Below, in pieces: positions 16,121 through 24,955 of a stretch of DNA of 64,000 bases (its first letter is position 1; each line of letters begins with the position of its first letter). A model generated the notes under the pieces. It searched no databases and was not told the DNA's origin. It saw only the letters and a program-made list of their open reading frames with translations. Source of the DNA: Saccharopolyspora_C sp047200635 (GTDB lineage: Bacteria > Actinomycetota > Actinomycetes > Mycobacteriales > Pseudonocardiaceae); assembly GCF_047200635.1 (NCBI RefSeq), contig NZ_JBJZOI010000020.1:68910-132909 (forward strand), read 5' to 3'. The translations under genes and the position numbers were made by a program.

Positions 16121-17896
16121 TCAGGCGATGGGCTCGACGAGCTCCGGCCGGGCCTCGGGGGCCGCCGAGCGGCGGGCGTCGGCCGCCTGGTCGTCGGGCT
16201 GGGTCTGCGAGTCGCGCTCGGCTTCGACCCGGGCGGTGTAGACCGCGACCTCCCGCTCGATCCGCTCCTCGTCCCAGCCGAGGACCCCGGCCATCAGCCG
16301 CGCCACGGCCTCCGCGCACTCCACACCGCGGTGCGGGTACTCGATGGAGATCCGGGTGCGCCGGGTCAGCACGTCCTCCAGGTGCAGCGCGCCCTCGTGG
16401 GTGCAGGCGTACACCACTTCCGCCTGCAGGTAGGCCGACGCCGCCGGGACGGGCTTGAGCAGCTCCGGGCGGTCGGCCGCCGCCGCCAGCACCTCGTGCA
16501 CCTGGGAGCCGTAGCGGTCCAGCAGGTGCCGGATCCGGTACGGGTGCACCCCGTGCGCTGCCGCGATCTGGTCGGTCTGGTTCACCAGCGCGTGGTAGCC
16601 GTCGGCGCCCAGCAGCGGCACCCGGTCGGTGATCGAGGACGCGACCCGGCCGGACAGGTCGGGGGTCACCGCGTCCACAGCGTCGGCCGCCATCACCCGG
16701 TAGGTCGTGTACTTGCCACCCGCGATGGCCACCAGGCCCGGCGCCACCCGCGCGACCGCGTGCTCGCGGGACAGCTTCGAGCTCTCATCGCTCTCCCCCG
16801 CCAGCAGCGGGCGCAGCCCGGCGTAGACGCCCTCGATGTCGTCGTGGGTGAGCGGCGTCGCCAGCACGGAGTTGACGTGCTCGAGGATGTAGTCGATGTC
16901 CTTCTTGGTCGCCGCCGGGTGCGCCAGGTCCAGGTTCCAGTCGGTGTCGGTGGTGCCGACGATCCAGTGCCCGCCCCACGGGACGACGAACAGCACCGAC
17001 TTCTCGGTGCGCAGGATCATCCCGGATTCCGAAACGATGCGGTCCCGGGGAACCACGATGTGCACGCCCTTGCTGGCCCGCACCCGGAACCGGCCGCGGC
17101 TGCCGGAGAGGCGCTGCAGCTCGTCGGTCCACACGCCGGTGGCGTTGATGACGGTCTGCGCGCGGACGTCGGTCTCCCGCCCGGTCTCGACGTCGCGCAG
17201 CCGCACGCCCGCGACCCGGTCGGACTCGCGGACGAAGCCGGTGACCTGGGTGGAGGTCGCCACGACCGCGCCGTAGCGGGCGGCGGTGCGGGCCACGGTC
17301 ATGGTGTGCCGCGCGTCGTCGGACTGCGCGTCGTAGTACCGGATGCCGCCGATGAGCGCGTCCCGCTTCAGCGCGGGCACCATGCGCAGCGCCCCGGCCC
17401 GGGACAGGTGCTTCTGCCCCGGCACCGAGCGGGCCCCGCCCATGGTGTCGTACATCAGCAAGCCGGCCGCGGTGTACGGGCGCTCCCACACCCGGTGGGT
17501 CAGCGGGTACAGGAACGGGACCGGCTTGACCAGGTGCGGGGCGAGCCGGGTGAGCATCAGCTCGCGTTCCCGCAGGGCCTCGCGGACCAGCGAGAACTCC
17601 AGCTGCTCCAGGTAGCGCAGGCCACCGTGGAAGAGCTTGCTGGAGCGGCTGGAGGTGCCCGCGGCGAGGTCGCGCGCCTCGACGAGGGCGACCCGCAGGC
17701 CGCGGGTGGCGGCGTCCAGCGCGGCCCCGGCGCCGGTGACCCCGCCGCCGATCACGACGACGTCGAAGTCCTCCGACTCCAGCCGCCGCCAGTTGCGCTC
17801 GCGGTCCTCGGGGCCGAGCCTGCCCTGGGCCTCCTCCGAGGCCCGGGTGGCGTCGCTGGCACCGGTCGGTGTGGTTGCTTTCTCGTCGTGGGACAC
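16121..17896 (-). CDS. glpD: Aerobic glycerol-3-phosphate dehydrogenase
   Basis: This 591-residue FAD-dependent, membrane-associated enzyme oxidises sn-glycerol-3-phosphate to DHAP and passes electrons to the quinone pool. The N-terminal FAD-binding motif is FDVVVIGGGVTGAGAALDAATRG (dinucleotide fold, about 50-72), followed by AGTSSRSSKLFHGGLRYLEQ, typical of GlpD. IAGGKYTTYRVMA marks the C-terminal FAD contact, and an accessory DAO_C domain ends in YPHRGVECAEAVARLM. The GTG at 17896 has an AGGAGG site 8 nt upstream. The first ~45 residues are polar and the last ~40 low complexity. It lies directly downstream of glpR on the same strand (71-nt gap) and is part of the glycerol locus; it corresponds to mycobacterial glpD2. 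Confidence 0.96.
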   Translation of the reverse strand: MSHDEKATTPTGASDATRASEEAQGRLGPEDRERNWRRLESEDFDVVVIGGGVTGAGAALDAATRGLRVALVEARDLAAGTSSRSSKLFHGGLRYLEQLEFSLVREALRERELMLTRLAPHLVKPVPFLYPLTHRVWERPYTAAGLLMYDTMGGARSVPGQKHLSRAGALRMVPALKRDALIGGIRYYDAQSDDARHTMTVARTAARYGAVVATSTQVTGFVRESDRVAGVRLRDVETGRETDVRAQTVINATGVWTDELQRLSGSRGRFRVRASKGVHIVVPRDRIVSESGMILRTEKSVLFVVPWGGHWIVGTTDTDWNLDLAHPAATKKDIDYILEHVNSVLATPLTHDDIEGVYAGLRPLLAGESDESSKLSREHAVARVAPGLVAIAGGKYTTYRVMAADAVDAVTPDLSGRVASSITDRVPLLGADGYHALVNQTDQIAAAHGVHPYRIRHLLDRYGSQVHEVLAAAADRPELLKPVPAASAYLQAEVVYACTHEGALHLEDVLTRRTRISIEYPHRGVECAEAVARLMAGVLGWDEERIEREVAVYTARVEAERDSQTQPDDQAADARRSAAPEARPELVEPIA

Positions 17897-17967
17897 CTGA
17901 AGGTCCTCCTCGCTCCGAATCGAGACCACCGCCGACCGCGCCCTCCCGGGACGTTCCGCGCTGGTCA

Positions 17968-18849
17968 TCATGCCCGGCGTGCTCCCTGCACGCTTGCCGC
18001 GCCACTGCTGCGGGGACCTGCCGCCGCCAGGTCCTCCCCCGACGCGCCCGAGCGGATCTCCCCTGCCCGTCGGACGGTCGCTCCCCGCTCGACGAGGACC
18101 TCGATCTCGGCGTCCGGCGTCGCGGCGTCGACGATCACGATGTCGAAGTCCTCGGCGGGCGCCACCGCGTGCAGCGCGCGCCTGCGGAACTTCGTGTGGT
18201 CCACGTAGAGCACCCGGCGGCTGGCCGCGGCCAGCATCGCCTTCTTGATCTGGACCATCTCCTGCTGGGGATAGCAGCAGATGCCACCGGTCACCGCCGA
18301 TACGGACATCACCGCGAGGTCCACCCGCAGCCCGCGCAGCGCGTCCAGCGCCATGCCGCCGACGAAGGCGTCGGCCCACGGCAGGTAGTCCCCGCCGATC
18401 GAGATCAGGTGCACGCCCTGCTGCCCGGCGAGCTCGCCGAACACCCCTCGGTGGTTGGTCACCACCGTGAGCGGGGCCCGTTCCGGCAGCCGCCTGGCCA
18501 GGTGCACACCGGTGGTCGAGTCGTCGAGCACCAGCGCCTGCCCCGGTTCCACCAGCTCGGCGGCCGCCGCGGCGAGCTCGTCCTTCTCCGCCTCGTTCTG
18601 CTGCATCCGGTAGTCCGAGGCCGCCTCGTAGAGCAACGAGGAGGCCGCGGAGACGTATCCGCGGTTGCGGTGCACGAGGCCCTGCGACTCCAGGTCGGCC
18701 AGGTCCCGGTACACCGTCATGGCGCTCGCCTCCACGGTCGCGACCAGGTCGTCGATCCGCAGCGAGCCCTCCGCCATCACCAGCTCGGTGATCCGGCGCC
18801 GGCGGTCCTGCTGCTTGCCGGATGGGCGCCGACCGGACGTAGCGGACAT
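17968..18849 (-). CDS. glpR: DeoR-family repressor of glycerol genes
   Basis: This 293-residue protein has an N-terminal DeoR-type winged helix (about 15-65: RRRRITELVMAEGSLRIDDL, then AMTVYRDLADLESQGLVHR) and a DeoRC effector domain resembling sugar-phosphate isomerases (about 95-265), with LVLDDSTTGVHLARRL and DHTKFRRRALHAVAP. DeoR-type regulators bind phosphorylated sugars; here glycerol-3-phosphate is the natural candidate given the divergent glpF-glpK and downstream glpD. The ATG at 18849 has an AGGGGGACGAGG site; longer starts are not needed for the domain. It probably represses both glpFK and glpD. Confidence 0.88.
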   Translation of the reverse strand: MSATSGRRPSGKQQDRRRRITELVMAEGSLRIDDLVATVEASAMTVYRDLADLESQGLVHRNRGYVSAASSLLYEAASDYRMQQNEAEKDELAAAAAELVEPGQALVLDDSTTGVHLARRLPERAPLTVVTNHRGVFGELAGQQGVHLISIGGDYLPWADAFVGGMALDALRGLRVDLAVMSVSAVTGGICCYPQQEMVQIKKAMLAAASRRVLYVDHTKFRRRALHAVAPAEDFDIVIVDAATPDAEIEVLVERGATVRRAGEIRSGASGEDLAAAGPRSSGAASVQGARRA

Positions 18850-19002
18850 CCTCGTCCCCCTCACCGTTTCCCCTGCGGGGACTTCAACCATCGGGTGCCC
18901 ATCTTCCCGGCCGGACCCGCGGCTCCGGTCGTGCCTCGCGGAGTGTTCGGCGATGACCACTCAGTCACCGTACATCGCGATAAAAACACCATCGGGAAGC
19001 TA

Positions 19003-19032
19003 TTGCAATGTTTGTTTTCACATGCCTAGTGT
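19003..19032 (+). promoter_or_regulatory. Candidate glpF-glpK promoter with overlapping operator
   Basis: A -35 TTGCAA (19003-19008), 18-nt spacer and -10 TAGTGT (19027-19032) lie about 100 nt before glpF. The spacer is AT-rich compared with its surroundings and holds an imperfect palindrome, ATGT...ACAT (19008-19023), a plausible GlpR site. No transcription start is known. Confidence 0.55.
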
Positions 19033-19133
19033 GACGATGTTGTCCGCAGCGGGGCTCCACGCGCCCCTCCCCCTGGGCAGCAGCACCACACACCCGACCG
19101 CGCCGACGGCGCCGCGACGAGGGGACCTGGAAC

Positions 19134-19877
19134 ATGAGCCTGGGCGAGATCTTCCTCTGGGAGATGATGGGAACCGCCGTGCTGACCCTGATGGGGTGCG
19201 GCGTGGTCGCCAACGTGACACTGCGCCGCACGCTCGGCAACAGCGGCGGCTGGCTGCTGGTCAACTTCGGGTGGGGCTTCGCGGTGTTCGCGGGCGCCAG
19301 CATCGCGGCGCCGAGCCAGGCGCACATCAACCCGGCGGTGACGCTCGGCCTGGCGGTGAACGGCCAGGTGCCCTGGGGGCAGGTGCCCGTCTACGTCGTC
19401 GCCCAGCTCGTCGGCGGCACGCTCGGCGCCGCGCTGTGCTGGGCGGCCTACAAGCTGCAGTTCGACACCCACGACGACCCGGCGGGCACCCTCGGGATCT
19501 TCAGCACCGGCCCCACCGTGCGCAACGCGCCCTGGAACCTCGTCACCGAGATCATCGGCACCTTCGTGCTGGTCTTCTGGATCATCCAGACCCCCGGCTC
19601 GGGGCGCGGGGAGGACGGCGCGTTCTCCTTCGGCAACGACGCGCTCGGCTACGCGGCGGTGGCGTTCCTGGTCATCGGCATCGGCGCCTCGCTCGGCGGG
19701 CCCACGGGGTACGCGATCAACCCCGCGCGCGACCTCGGCCCGCGCATCGCCTACGCGCTGCTGCCGATCCGCGGCAAGGGCCCGGCGGACTGGGGCTACG
19801 CGTGGATCCCGGTGGCCGGGCCGGTCATCGGCGGCGTGCTGGCGGGTGCGCTGGCGCTGGCGCTGCCCGCCACCTGA
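19134..19877 (+). CDS. glpF: Glycerol uptake facilitator (aquaglyceroporin)
   Basis: This 247-residue MIP-family channel has six membrane helices and two half-helices carrying NPA: HINPAVTLGLAVNG (first) and YAINPARDLGPRIAYALLP (second). The Asp after NPAR is the classical mark of glycerol facilitators rather than strict water channels. It starts LGEIFLWEMMGTAVLTLMGCG, the usual first helix. It admits glycerol by facilitated diffusion; GlpK, encoded 110 nt downstream, then traps it by phosphorylation. Divergent from glpR, whose product probably controls the shared region. Confidence 0.96.
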   Translation: MSLGEIFLWEMMGTAVLTLMGCGVVANVTLRRTLGNSGGWLLVNFGWGFAVFAGASIAAPSQAHINPAVTLGLAVNGQVPWGQVPVYVVAQLVGGTLGAALCWAAYKLQFDTHDDPAGTLGIFSTGPTVRNAPWNLVTEIIGTFVLVFWIIQTPGSGRGEDGAFSFGNDALGYAAVAFLVIGIGASLGGPTGYAINPARDLGPRIAYALLPIRGKGPADWGYAWIPVAGPVIGGVLAGALALALPAT

Positions 19878-19987
19878 CCCGGCCGGGGCGAGGGCCGCGC
19901 GGCCTCGGGAACTGCCCGGGCGCCCGACGCGGGCGACACTCGCCTCACTGCCCGCACACCTCGGACTCCATCGAAAAGGACGACATC

Positions 19988-21487
19988 ATGGCCTCCTACG
20001 TCGCCGCCATCGACCAGGGCACCACCTCCACCCGCTGCATGATCTTCGACCACGGGGGCCGGGTGGTGGCCGTCGACCAGGTCGAGCACCGGCAGATCTT
20101 CCCCAAGGCCGGCTGGGTCGAGCACGACCCGGAGGAGATCTGGAGCAACACCCGCCAGGTGTGCGCCGGGGCGCTGGCCAAGGCCGACCTGGTGAACTCC
20201 GAGATCGCCGCGGTCGGCATCACCAACCAGCGCGAGACGACCGTGGTCTGGGACAAGAACACCGGCAAGCCCGTCTACAACGCGATCGTCTGGCAGGACA
20301 CCCGCACCGACTCGATCGTCAACGAGCTGGCGCGCGAGGGCGGGCAGAACCGCTTCCACGCCAAGACCGGGTTGACGCTCTCGCCGTACTTCTCCGGCAC
20401 CAAGATCCGCTGGATCCTGGACAACGTGGACGGGGTGCGGGCCCGCGCCGACAAGGGCGAGCTGCTGTTCGGCAACATGGACACCTGGGTGCTGTGGAAC
20501 AGCACCGGCGGCCCCGACGGCGGCCTGCACGTCACCGACCCCACCAACGCCTCCCGGACCCTGCTGATGGACCTGGAGAAGCTGGAGTGGGACGAGGACA
20601 TCTGCCGCGAGATCGGCGTGCCGACCGCGATGCTGCCGGAGATCCGCTCCTCCTCCGAGGTCTACGGGCACTTCCGCGAGCGCGGGGTGTTCGGCGGGCT
20701 GCCCATCGCGGGCATCCTCGGCGACCAGCAGGCCGCGACCTTCGGGCAGGCCTGCCTCTCGCCGGGCGAGGCCAAGAACACCTACGGCACCGGCAACTTC
20801 CTGCTGCTCAACACCGGGACCGAGCCGGTGCTCAGCGGCAACGGGCTGCTCACCACGGTCGGCTACAAGATCGGCTCGAACGAGACGGTGTACTGCCTGG
20901 AGGGCTCCATCGCGGTCACCGGCTCGCTGGTGCAGTGGCTGCGGGACAACCTCGGGATGATCGGCAGCGCCCCCGAGATCGAGCAGATCGCCCGCAGCGT
21001 GGAGGACAACGGCGGCGCGTACTTCGTCCCCGCCTTCTCCGGGCTGTTCGCACCGCACTGGCGCTCCGACGCGCGCGGCGCGATCGTCGGGCTCACCCGG
21101 TTCGTCAACCGAGGTCACCTGGCCCGCGCGGTGCTGGAGGCCACGGCGTTCCAGACCCGCGAGGTCATCGAGGCGATGAACGCCGACTCCGGGGTGCCGC
21201 TGAAGTCGCTCAAGGTCGACGGCGGCATGGTCGGCAACGAGCTGCTCATGCAGTTCCAGGCCGACATCCTCGGCGTCCCGGTGATCCGCCCGACCGTGCG
21301 GGAGACCACCGCGCTGGGCGCCGCCTACGCCGCCGGGCTCGCCGTCGGCTTCTGGTCCGGGGAAGAGGACATCCGGGCGAACTGGGCGAAGGACAAGCAG
21401 TGGGACCCGGTGATGCCGGAGGAACGCCGCGCCCACGAGTACCAGCAGTGGCAGAAGGCGGTCACGAAGACCTTCGACTGGGCCTGA
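19988..21487 (+). CDS. glpK: Glycerol kinase
   Basis: This 499-residue cytosolic FGGY kinase converts glycerol and ATP to glycerol-3-phosphate. The N terminus MASYVAAIDQGTTSTRCMIF is the ATPase-fold phosphate loop (Asp9). NQRETTVVWDKNTGKPVYNAIVWQDTRT, GILGDQQAATFGQ (catalytic Asp), KNTYGTGNFLLLNTG and the DGGMVGNELLMQFQADIL signature follow in order. The ATG at 19988 has an AAGGA site. It is in the glpF operon; the 110-nt gap holds no strong hairpin. Its last 26 bases overlap the 3' end of the convergent GNAT gene. Confidence 0.97.
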   Translation: MASYVAAIDQGTTSTRCMIFDHGGRVVAVDQVEHRQIFPKAGWVEHDPEEIWSNTRQVCAGALAKADLVNSEIAAVGITNQRETTVVWDKNTGKPVYNAIVWQDTRTDSIVNELAREGGQNRFHAKTGLTLSPYFSGTKIRWILDNVDGVRARADKGELLFGNMDTWVLWNSTGGPDGGLHVTDPTNASRTLLMDLEKLEWDEDICREIGVPTAMLPEIRSSSEVYGHFRERGVFGGLPIAGILGDQQAATFGQACLSPGEAKNTYGTGNFLLLNTGTEPVLSGNGLLTTVGYKIGSNETVYCLEGSIAVTGSLVQWLRDNLGMIGSAPEIEQIARSVEDNGGAYFVPAFSGLFAPHWRSDARGAIVGLTRFVNRGHLARAVLEATAFQTREVIEAMNADSGVPLKSLKVDGGMVGNELLMQFQADILGVPVIRPTVRETTALGAAYAAGLAVGFWSGEEDIRANWAKDKQWDPVMPEERRAHEYQQWQKAVTKTFDWA

Positions 21488-22073
21488 TCGACGGGGCGGG
21501 CTCCCCCCCGCGGGGAGCCCGCCGACCCGCCGCCTCGGCCGAGGTCAGCCGCCACACGACGAGGACGCCGCTGCCCGCCGCCGACCGGTGCTCCGGCGCC
21601 GCCGGCACCCGGTCCACCTCACGGAAGCCGAGTTCGCGCGGGATCGCCCCGCTGCGCTCGTTGAGCTCGTCGTGCCAGATCTCCACCCGTTCGACGCCCG
21701 CCCGGAAGGCCTCCGCCACCAGTCCCCGGGTCACCAGGCGCGCGATGCCGCGCCCGACGAAGTCGCGGTGCAGCCAGTAACCGATCTCCAGCCCGCCCGG
21801 CCCGATCCGCGCCATCAGGCCGGCCGAGCCGACGACCTGGCCGTCCGGGGCGAGGATCGCGTAGTTGAAGGTCGTGCCCTCGTCCCACTCCCGGACGTTC
21901 TTCCCGACGAAGTCGGTGGCCTCCTTCATGCCGTAGCCCGGGACCGCCCAGGGCATCCACGGCGCCAGGTGCTCCAGCGACTCGGTCACCGCCCCCAGCA
22001 CCGGCCCGGCGTCCTCCAGCCGCCACCGGCGCAGGTGGACCCCGTCCAGGTGCAGTTCCTCGCGTGGCTCCAT
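21462..22073 (-). CDS. GNAT-family N-acetyltransferase (RimJ/RimL-like)
   Basis: This 203-residue protein has a GNAT fold (about 8-165): DGVHLRRWRLEDAGPVLGAV at the start, SAGLMARIGPGGLEIGYWLH in the core, and DFVGRGIARLVTRGLVAEAF, where the R-G-x-A loop binds acetyl-CoA. NERSGAIPRELGFREV is the final helix-strand pair. RimJ/RimL-type members acetylate N-terminal amines of proteins or small amines; the substrate here is unknown. The last ~30 residues are low complexity, and the final 26 bases of the gene overlap glpK in antisense. An earlier stop is not available in this frame. Confidence 0.85.
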   Translation of the reverse strand: MEPREELHLDGVHLRRWRLEDAGPVLGAVTESLEHLAPWMPWAVPGYGMKEATDFVGKNVREWDEGTTFNYAILAPDGQVVGSAGLMARIGPGGLEIGYWLHRDFVGRGIARLVTRGLVAEAFRAGVERVEIWHDELNERSGAIPRELGFREVDRVPAAPEHRSAAGSGVLVVWRLTSAEAAGRRAPRGGEPAPSIRPSRRSS

Positions 22074-22253
22074 GAGCGGAAGTCTGCTCCTCGCCGCGAC
22101 GCGGAGGTACCGAATTTCGCGGCGCGTCCCCGCCGTCCCGAGGCCCGCCCGGCTCGCGGCGCCGCGGGGCGCGCTCCGCCGGACTACCGCTCCGTCGCGC
22201 TCTCGGTTCTTCCACGCCGCCCGCTCGGGGAGCGGCGCGACGCGACCGCGCGG

Positions 22254-22273
22254 CGCCGGGTGGGCGCCCGGCG
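22254..22273 (-). terminator. Hairpin after the macrolide glycosyltransferase gene
   Basis: CGCCGGG (22254-22260) pairs with CCCGGCG (22267-22273) around a 6-nt loop. It starts 28 nt beyond the glycosyltransferase stop and separates that gene from the GNAT gene. Confidence 0.45.
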
Positions 22274-22301
22274 GCGCGCGATCAATCCCGCCGGCGCGTC
22301 G

Positions 22302-23453
22302 TCACAGGTGCGCTTCGACGATCTCCGCGGCGCGCCGGGCTCCGCCGGCCGCGCGGATCTCCCGCCGCATCGCCGCCGCCCCGGCCAGCACCTCGGGATC
22401 GGTGGACACCCGGTGCAACGCCTCCCGCAGCGCCTCCGGGGTGACGTCCTCCTTCGGCAGGTGCACGCCCAGGCCGAGCTCCGCGACCCGCGCCGCGTTC
22501 GCGAACTGGTCAGCGGCCTGCGGGACGGCGATCATCGGCACACCCGAGTGCAGGGCCTCCATCGTGCCGCCCATGCCCGCGTGGGTGAGGAAGGCATCGG
22601 CCTGCGCGAGGACGTCGAGCTGCGGCACCCACCGGTGCACCTCCACGTTCGGCGGCACCTCCCCCAGCACCGCAGGGTCGACGACCCTGCCGATGCTCAG
22701 CACCACCTGCCAGTCCAGCCCGCCGAACGCCTCCAGGCAGGCGCGGTACAGCTCCGGCTGGTCGGTGAACGCCGAACCCATCGAGATGAGCAGCACCGGA
22801 CGATCACCCGAACGCCGCCAGGTCCCCTGGAACTTCCGCTCGGTCAGCATCGGGCCCACGAACTCGTGGTTCGCCGCGACCGAATCGGCGAAGTACTGGA
22901 ACGAGCGCGGGATGGCGACCACGCTGCGCTGCTGGTCCAGGGTCGCGAAGGTCAGCGGCGCCCCGCGCTCGGCGAAGAAGGCGTCGGCCTTGGCGTGCAC
23001 CGCCCGCAACCCGGGATCGTCGTCGAAGCCGAAGACCTCCTCGATCCCCTCGAACCGCACGTGCGTCGGGGACAGGCAGATCGCGGGCACCCCCCACTCG
23101 TGCGCGAGCACCGGGGCCTGCAGCGCCCCGATGTCGTGGACGACCAGGTCCGGCCGGTCCGCGGCGTAGGCCTCGGCCAGCTGCGGGTGCACCGAGATCA
23201 TCTCGTCGACGAAGAGCAGGACCGCCGCGGCCTGGTCCTCCGGCCATTCCTGCTGGGTCGCCGCCGAGGGCAGCGTCGAGTCGTACCGGACCGGCTCGCC
23301 TCCGGCCTCGGCGACCTGCGGTGCGAAGTCCTCGGTGACGGCGCAGGTGACGCGGTGGCCCCGGGCGGTCAGCTCGGCGATGAGGCCGAGCCCCGGGTTG
23401 ATGTGGCCGTGCGCGGGCACGGCCATGAAAGCGATGTGCGCGGGGTGGGGCAC
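22302..23453 (-). CDS. OleD-like macrolide-family glycosyltransferase
   Basis: This 383-residue GT-B glycosyltransferase of family GT1 (MGT subfamily) has an N-terminal acceptor domain that starts HPAHIAFMAVPAHGHINPGL, with the catalytic His (H15). The Asp that activates it is D107 in LVVHDIGALQ. The C-terminal nucleotide-sugar domain has ISMGSAF, VEVHRWVPQLDVLAQADAFL, THAGMGGTMEALHSGVPMIA and VPQAADQ, the PSPG-like motif. The order and wording are very close to OleD/OleI/Mgt enzymes, which glucosylate and inactivate macrolides with UDP-glucose. A role in self-protection, resistance or general glucosylation of small molecules is therefore likely, but the acceptor is unknown. GTG start with a GGAGAA site. 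No biosynthetic cluster is adjacent. Confidence 0.9.
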   Translation of the reverse strand: MPHPAHIAFMAVPAHGHINPGLGLIAELTARGHRVTCAVTEDFAPQVAEAGGEPVRYDSTLPSAATQQEWPEDQAAAVLLFVDEMISVHPQLAEAYAADRPDLVVHDIGALQAPVLAHEWGVPAICLSPTHVRFEGIEEVFGFDDDPGLRAVHAKADAFFAERGAPLTFATLDQQRSVVAIPRSFQYFADSVAANHEFVGPMLTERKFQGTWRRSGDRPVLLISMGSAFTDQPELYRACLEAFGGLDWQVVLSIGRVVDPAVLGEVPPNVEVHRWVPQLDVLAQADAFLTHAGMGGTMEALHSGVPMIAVPQAADQFANAARVAELGLGVHLPKEDVTPEALREALHRVSTDPEVLAGAAAMRREIRAAGGARRAAEIVEAHL

Positions 23454-23729
23454 CGGGTTCTCCGATTTCGTGCGGTGGAGGGCGCTCGCGAGCGCGAGCG
23501 GACGGCGGCTGAGCTCGCGGGACCGCTCGGGAGCCGGGCGCGCCGGGTTCACCGCCTCGAACGGCGGGGGGTCCGCGGGAGCACGCGGATCAGAGGGGGA
23601 GCTGGTGTTCGACCACGGCGGCACGGTAGCCCGGCGATCCCGGTTCCGTCGTCTCCTTTTCCGGCGCGGAACGCGGAACCGCCCCGCGGACCCTGGTGCT
23701 CGGTCGGCGGGGCGGTGCGTCGGGACGGA

Positions 23730-24737
23730 TCAGGTGGTGCGCTCGGCGATGGCCTCCTCGACCATCCGGCGGGTCTGCCACAGCTCGTTGGCGTTGAGGC
23801 CGTCGCGCAGCTCGACGAGTTCGGCCATGGTCGCGTCCGCCGGGCGACCCAGGCGGTCGAGGCTCTTGAGCAGGCCGAGGCGGGCCAGCGCCATGCCGCG
23901 CGGCTCGCGGATCGCCCGGAACTTCTCGTGCGCGTCCCGGTAGGTGCGCGCCGCCTCCGAGTAGGCCCCGGAGCGGAAGTGCACGTTGCCGCGCATCTTG
24001 CGGTTGTAGGCGAGGGCGCTGGAGAGGTCCATCCGGCGGCAGGTCCGCTCGGCGCGGGACAGCAGCACTAGGGCCTGCTCGTGGTCGCCGCGCAGCGAGA
24101 GCACGTCGGCCTGGCCGCGCAGCGCCCAGGCGTGCCCGCGGTCGTCCCCGGAGGACTCGGCCACCTCCGCGGCCTCCTCGAACCGCTGCGCGGCGGAGGT
24201 CAGGTCCCCGGTGTTGCGCTCGATCTGGGCGAGGCCCTCCAGCGCCCACACGACGTGCCGGGACTCGTCGCGCTTGCGGGCCTCGGTGAGCACGTGCTCG
24301 TGCAGGCCGCGGGCCTGCTCGAAGTCGCCCTGGATGCGCACGGTCTCGGCGACCCCGGCGAAGGCGTAGCCGTAGGCGGTGATGTCCCCGGCCTCCAGCG
24401 CGAGGTCGCGTCCCCAGGCGAGCCAGCGCAGCGCCAGGTTCAGCCTGCCGCGCTGGCGGGCCAGCGTCCCACCGCTCCACAGCGCCCAGGCCCGCGCCCC
24501 GTCGTCGCCCGCGGTGCGGGCGGCGCGGTAGCTGGACCGCCACGCCAGCTCGGCGTCCTCCAGGCGCCCGAGCCTGCGGCAGGCCTCGGCGACGGCAAGC
24601 TTCGCCCGCGCGACGTCCCCGAACGCCGCGCGCTCCTGCTGGAGGGCCTGGTCCAGGACGTCCTCGTACGCGGTGTTGACGGACATGTCCCGCAGCGCGC
24701 CCTGGTACTCGGGTGCGAAAGCCTTGTTGCCGTTCAT
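23730..24737 (-). CDS. Tetratricopeptide-repeat protein
   Basis: This 335-residue, wholly alpha-helical protein has about seven TPR-like units of ~35-40 residues between residues 20 and 320. Examples are LAVAEACRRLGRLEDAELAW, LARQRGRLNLALRWLAWGRD, GVAETVRIQGDFEQARGLHE, GLAQIERNTGDLTSAAQRFE and GQADVLSLRGDHEQALVLLS. There is no signal peptide, DNA-binding domain or enzyme motif. It presumably acts as a cytosolic scaffold. It lies upstream of, and on the same strand as, the OleD-like glycosyltransferase, with a gap of ~280 nt, so co-regulation is not shown. I recognise no specific named family. Confidence 0.82.
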   Translation of the reverse strand: MNGNKAFAPEYQGALRDMSVNTAYEDVLDQALQQERAAFGDVARAKLAVAEACRRLGRLEDAELAWRSSYRAARTAGDDGARAWALWSGGTLARQRGRLNLALRWLAWGRDLALEAGDITAYGYAFAGVAETVRIQGDFEQARGLHEHVLTEARKRDESRHVVWALEGLAQIERNTGDLTSAAQRFEEAAEVAESSGDDRGHAWALRGQADVLSLRGDHEQALVLLSRAERTCRRMDLSSALAYNRKMRGNVHFRSGAYSEAARTYRDAHEKFRAIREPRGMALARLGLLKSLDRLGRPADATMAELVELRDGLNANELWQTRRMVEEAIAERTT

Positions 24738-24955
24738 TCCTGCCTGCCTCACGTGCTGACGCGGGTGGCATCCGCCTGATGCCCCGTGGCGGCGCCACCC
24801 GCGCTCCTCCGCCACCCCTGACCCGGATGAATCTACGAGCGGACCGCGCGGTCGCGGATCGGCCGAAGTGGCGCGGTCCAGTAGATCGATAGGCCGTGGA
24901 ATCGGGAGGTTCTCATACTTTCGGCTCGACCCCGGCCGACCGGCCGGGTGGCGGG

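Noticed and set aside
18665..21487. A 940-residue frame ending in glycerol kinase, suggesting a fusion
   Set aside because: Upstream part is the antisense of glpR and an off-frame reading of glpF; the glpK start with its own ribosome site is at 19988.
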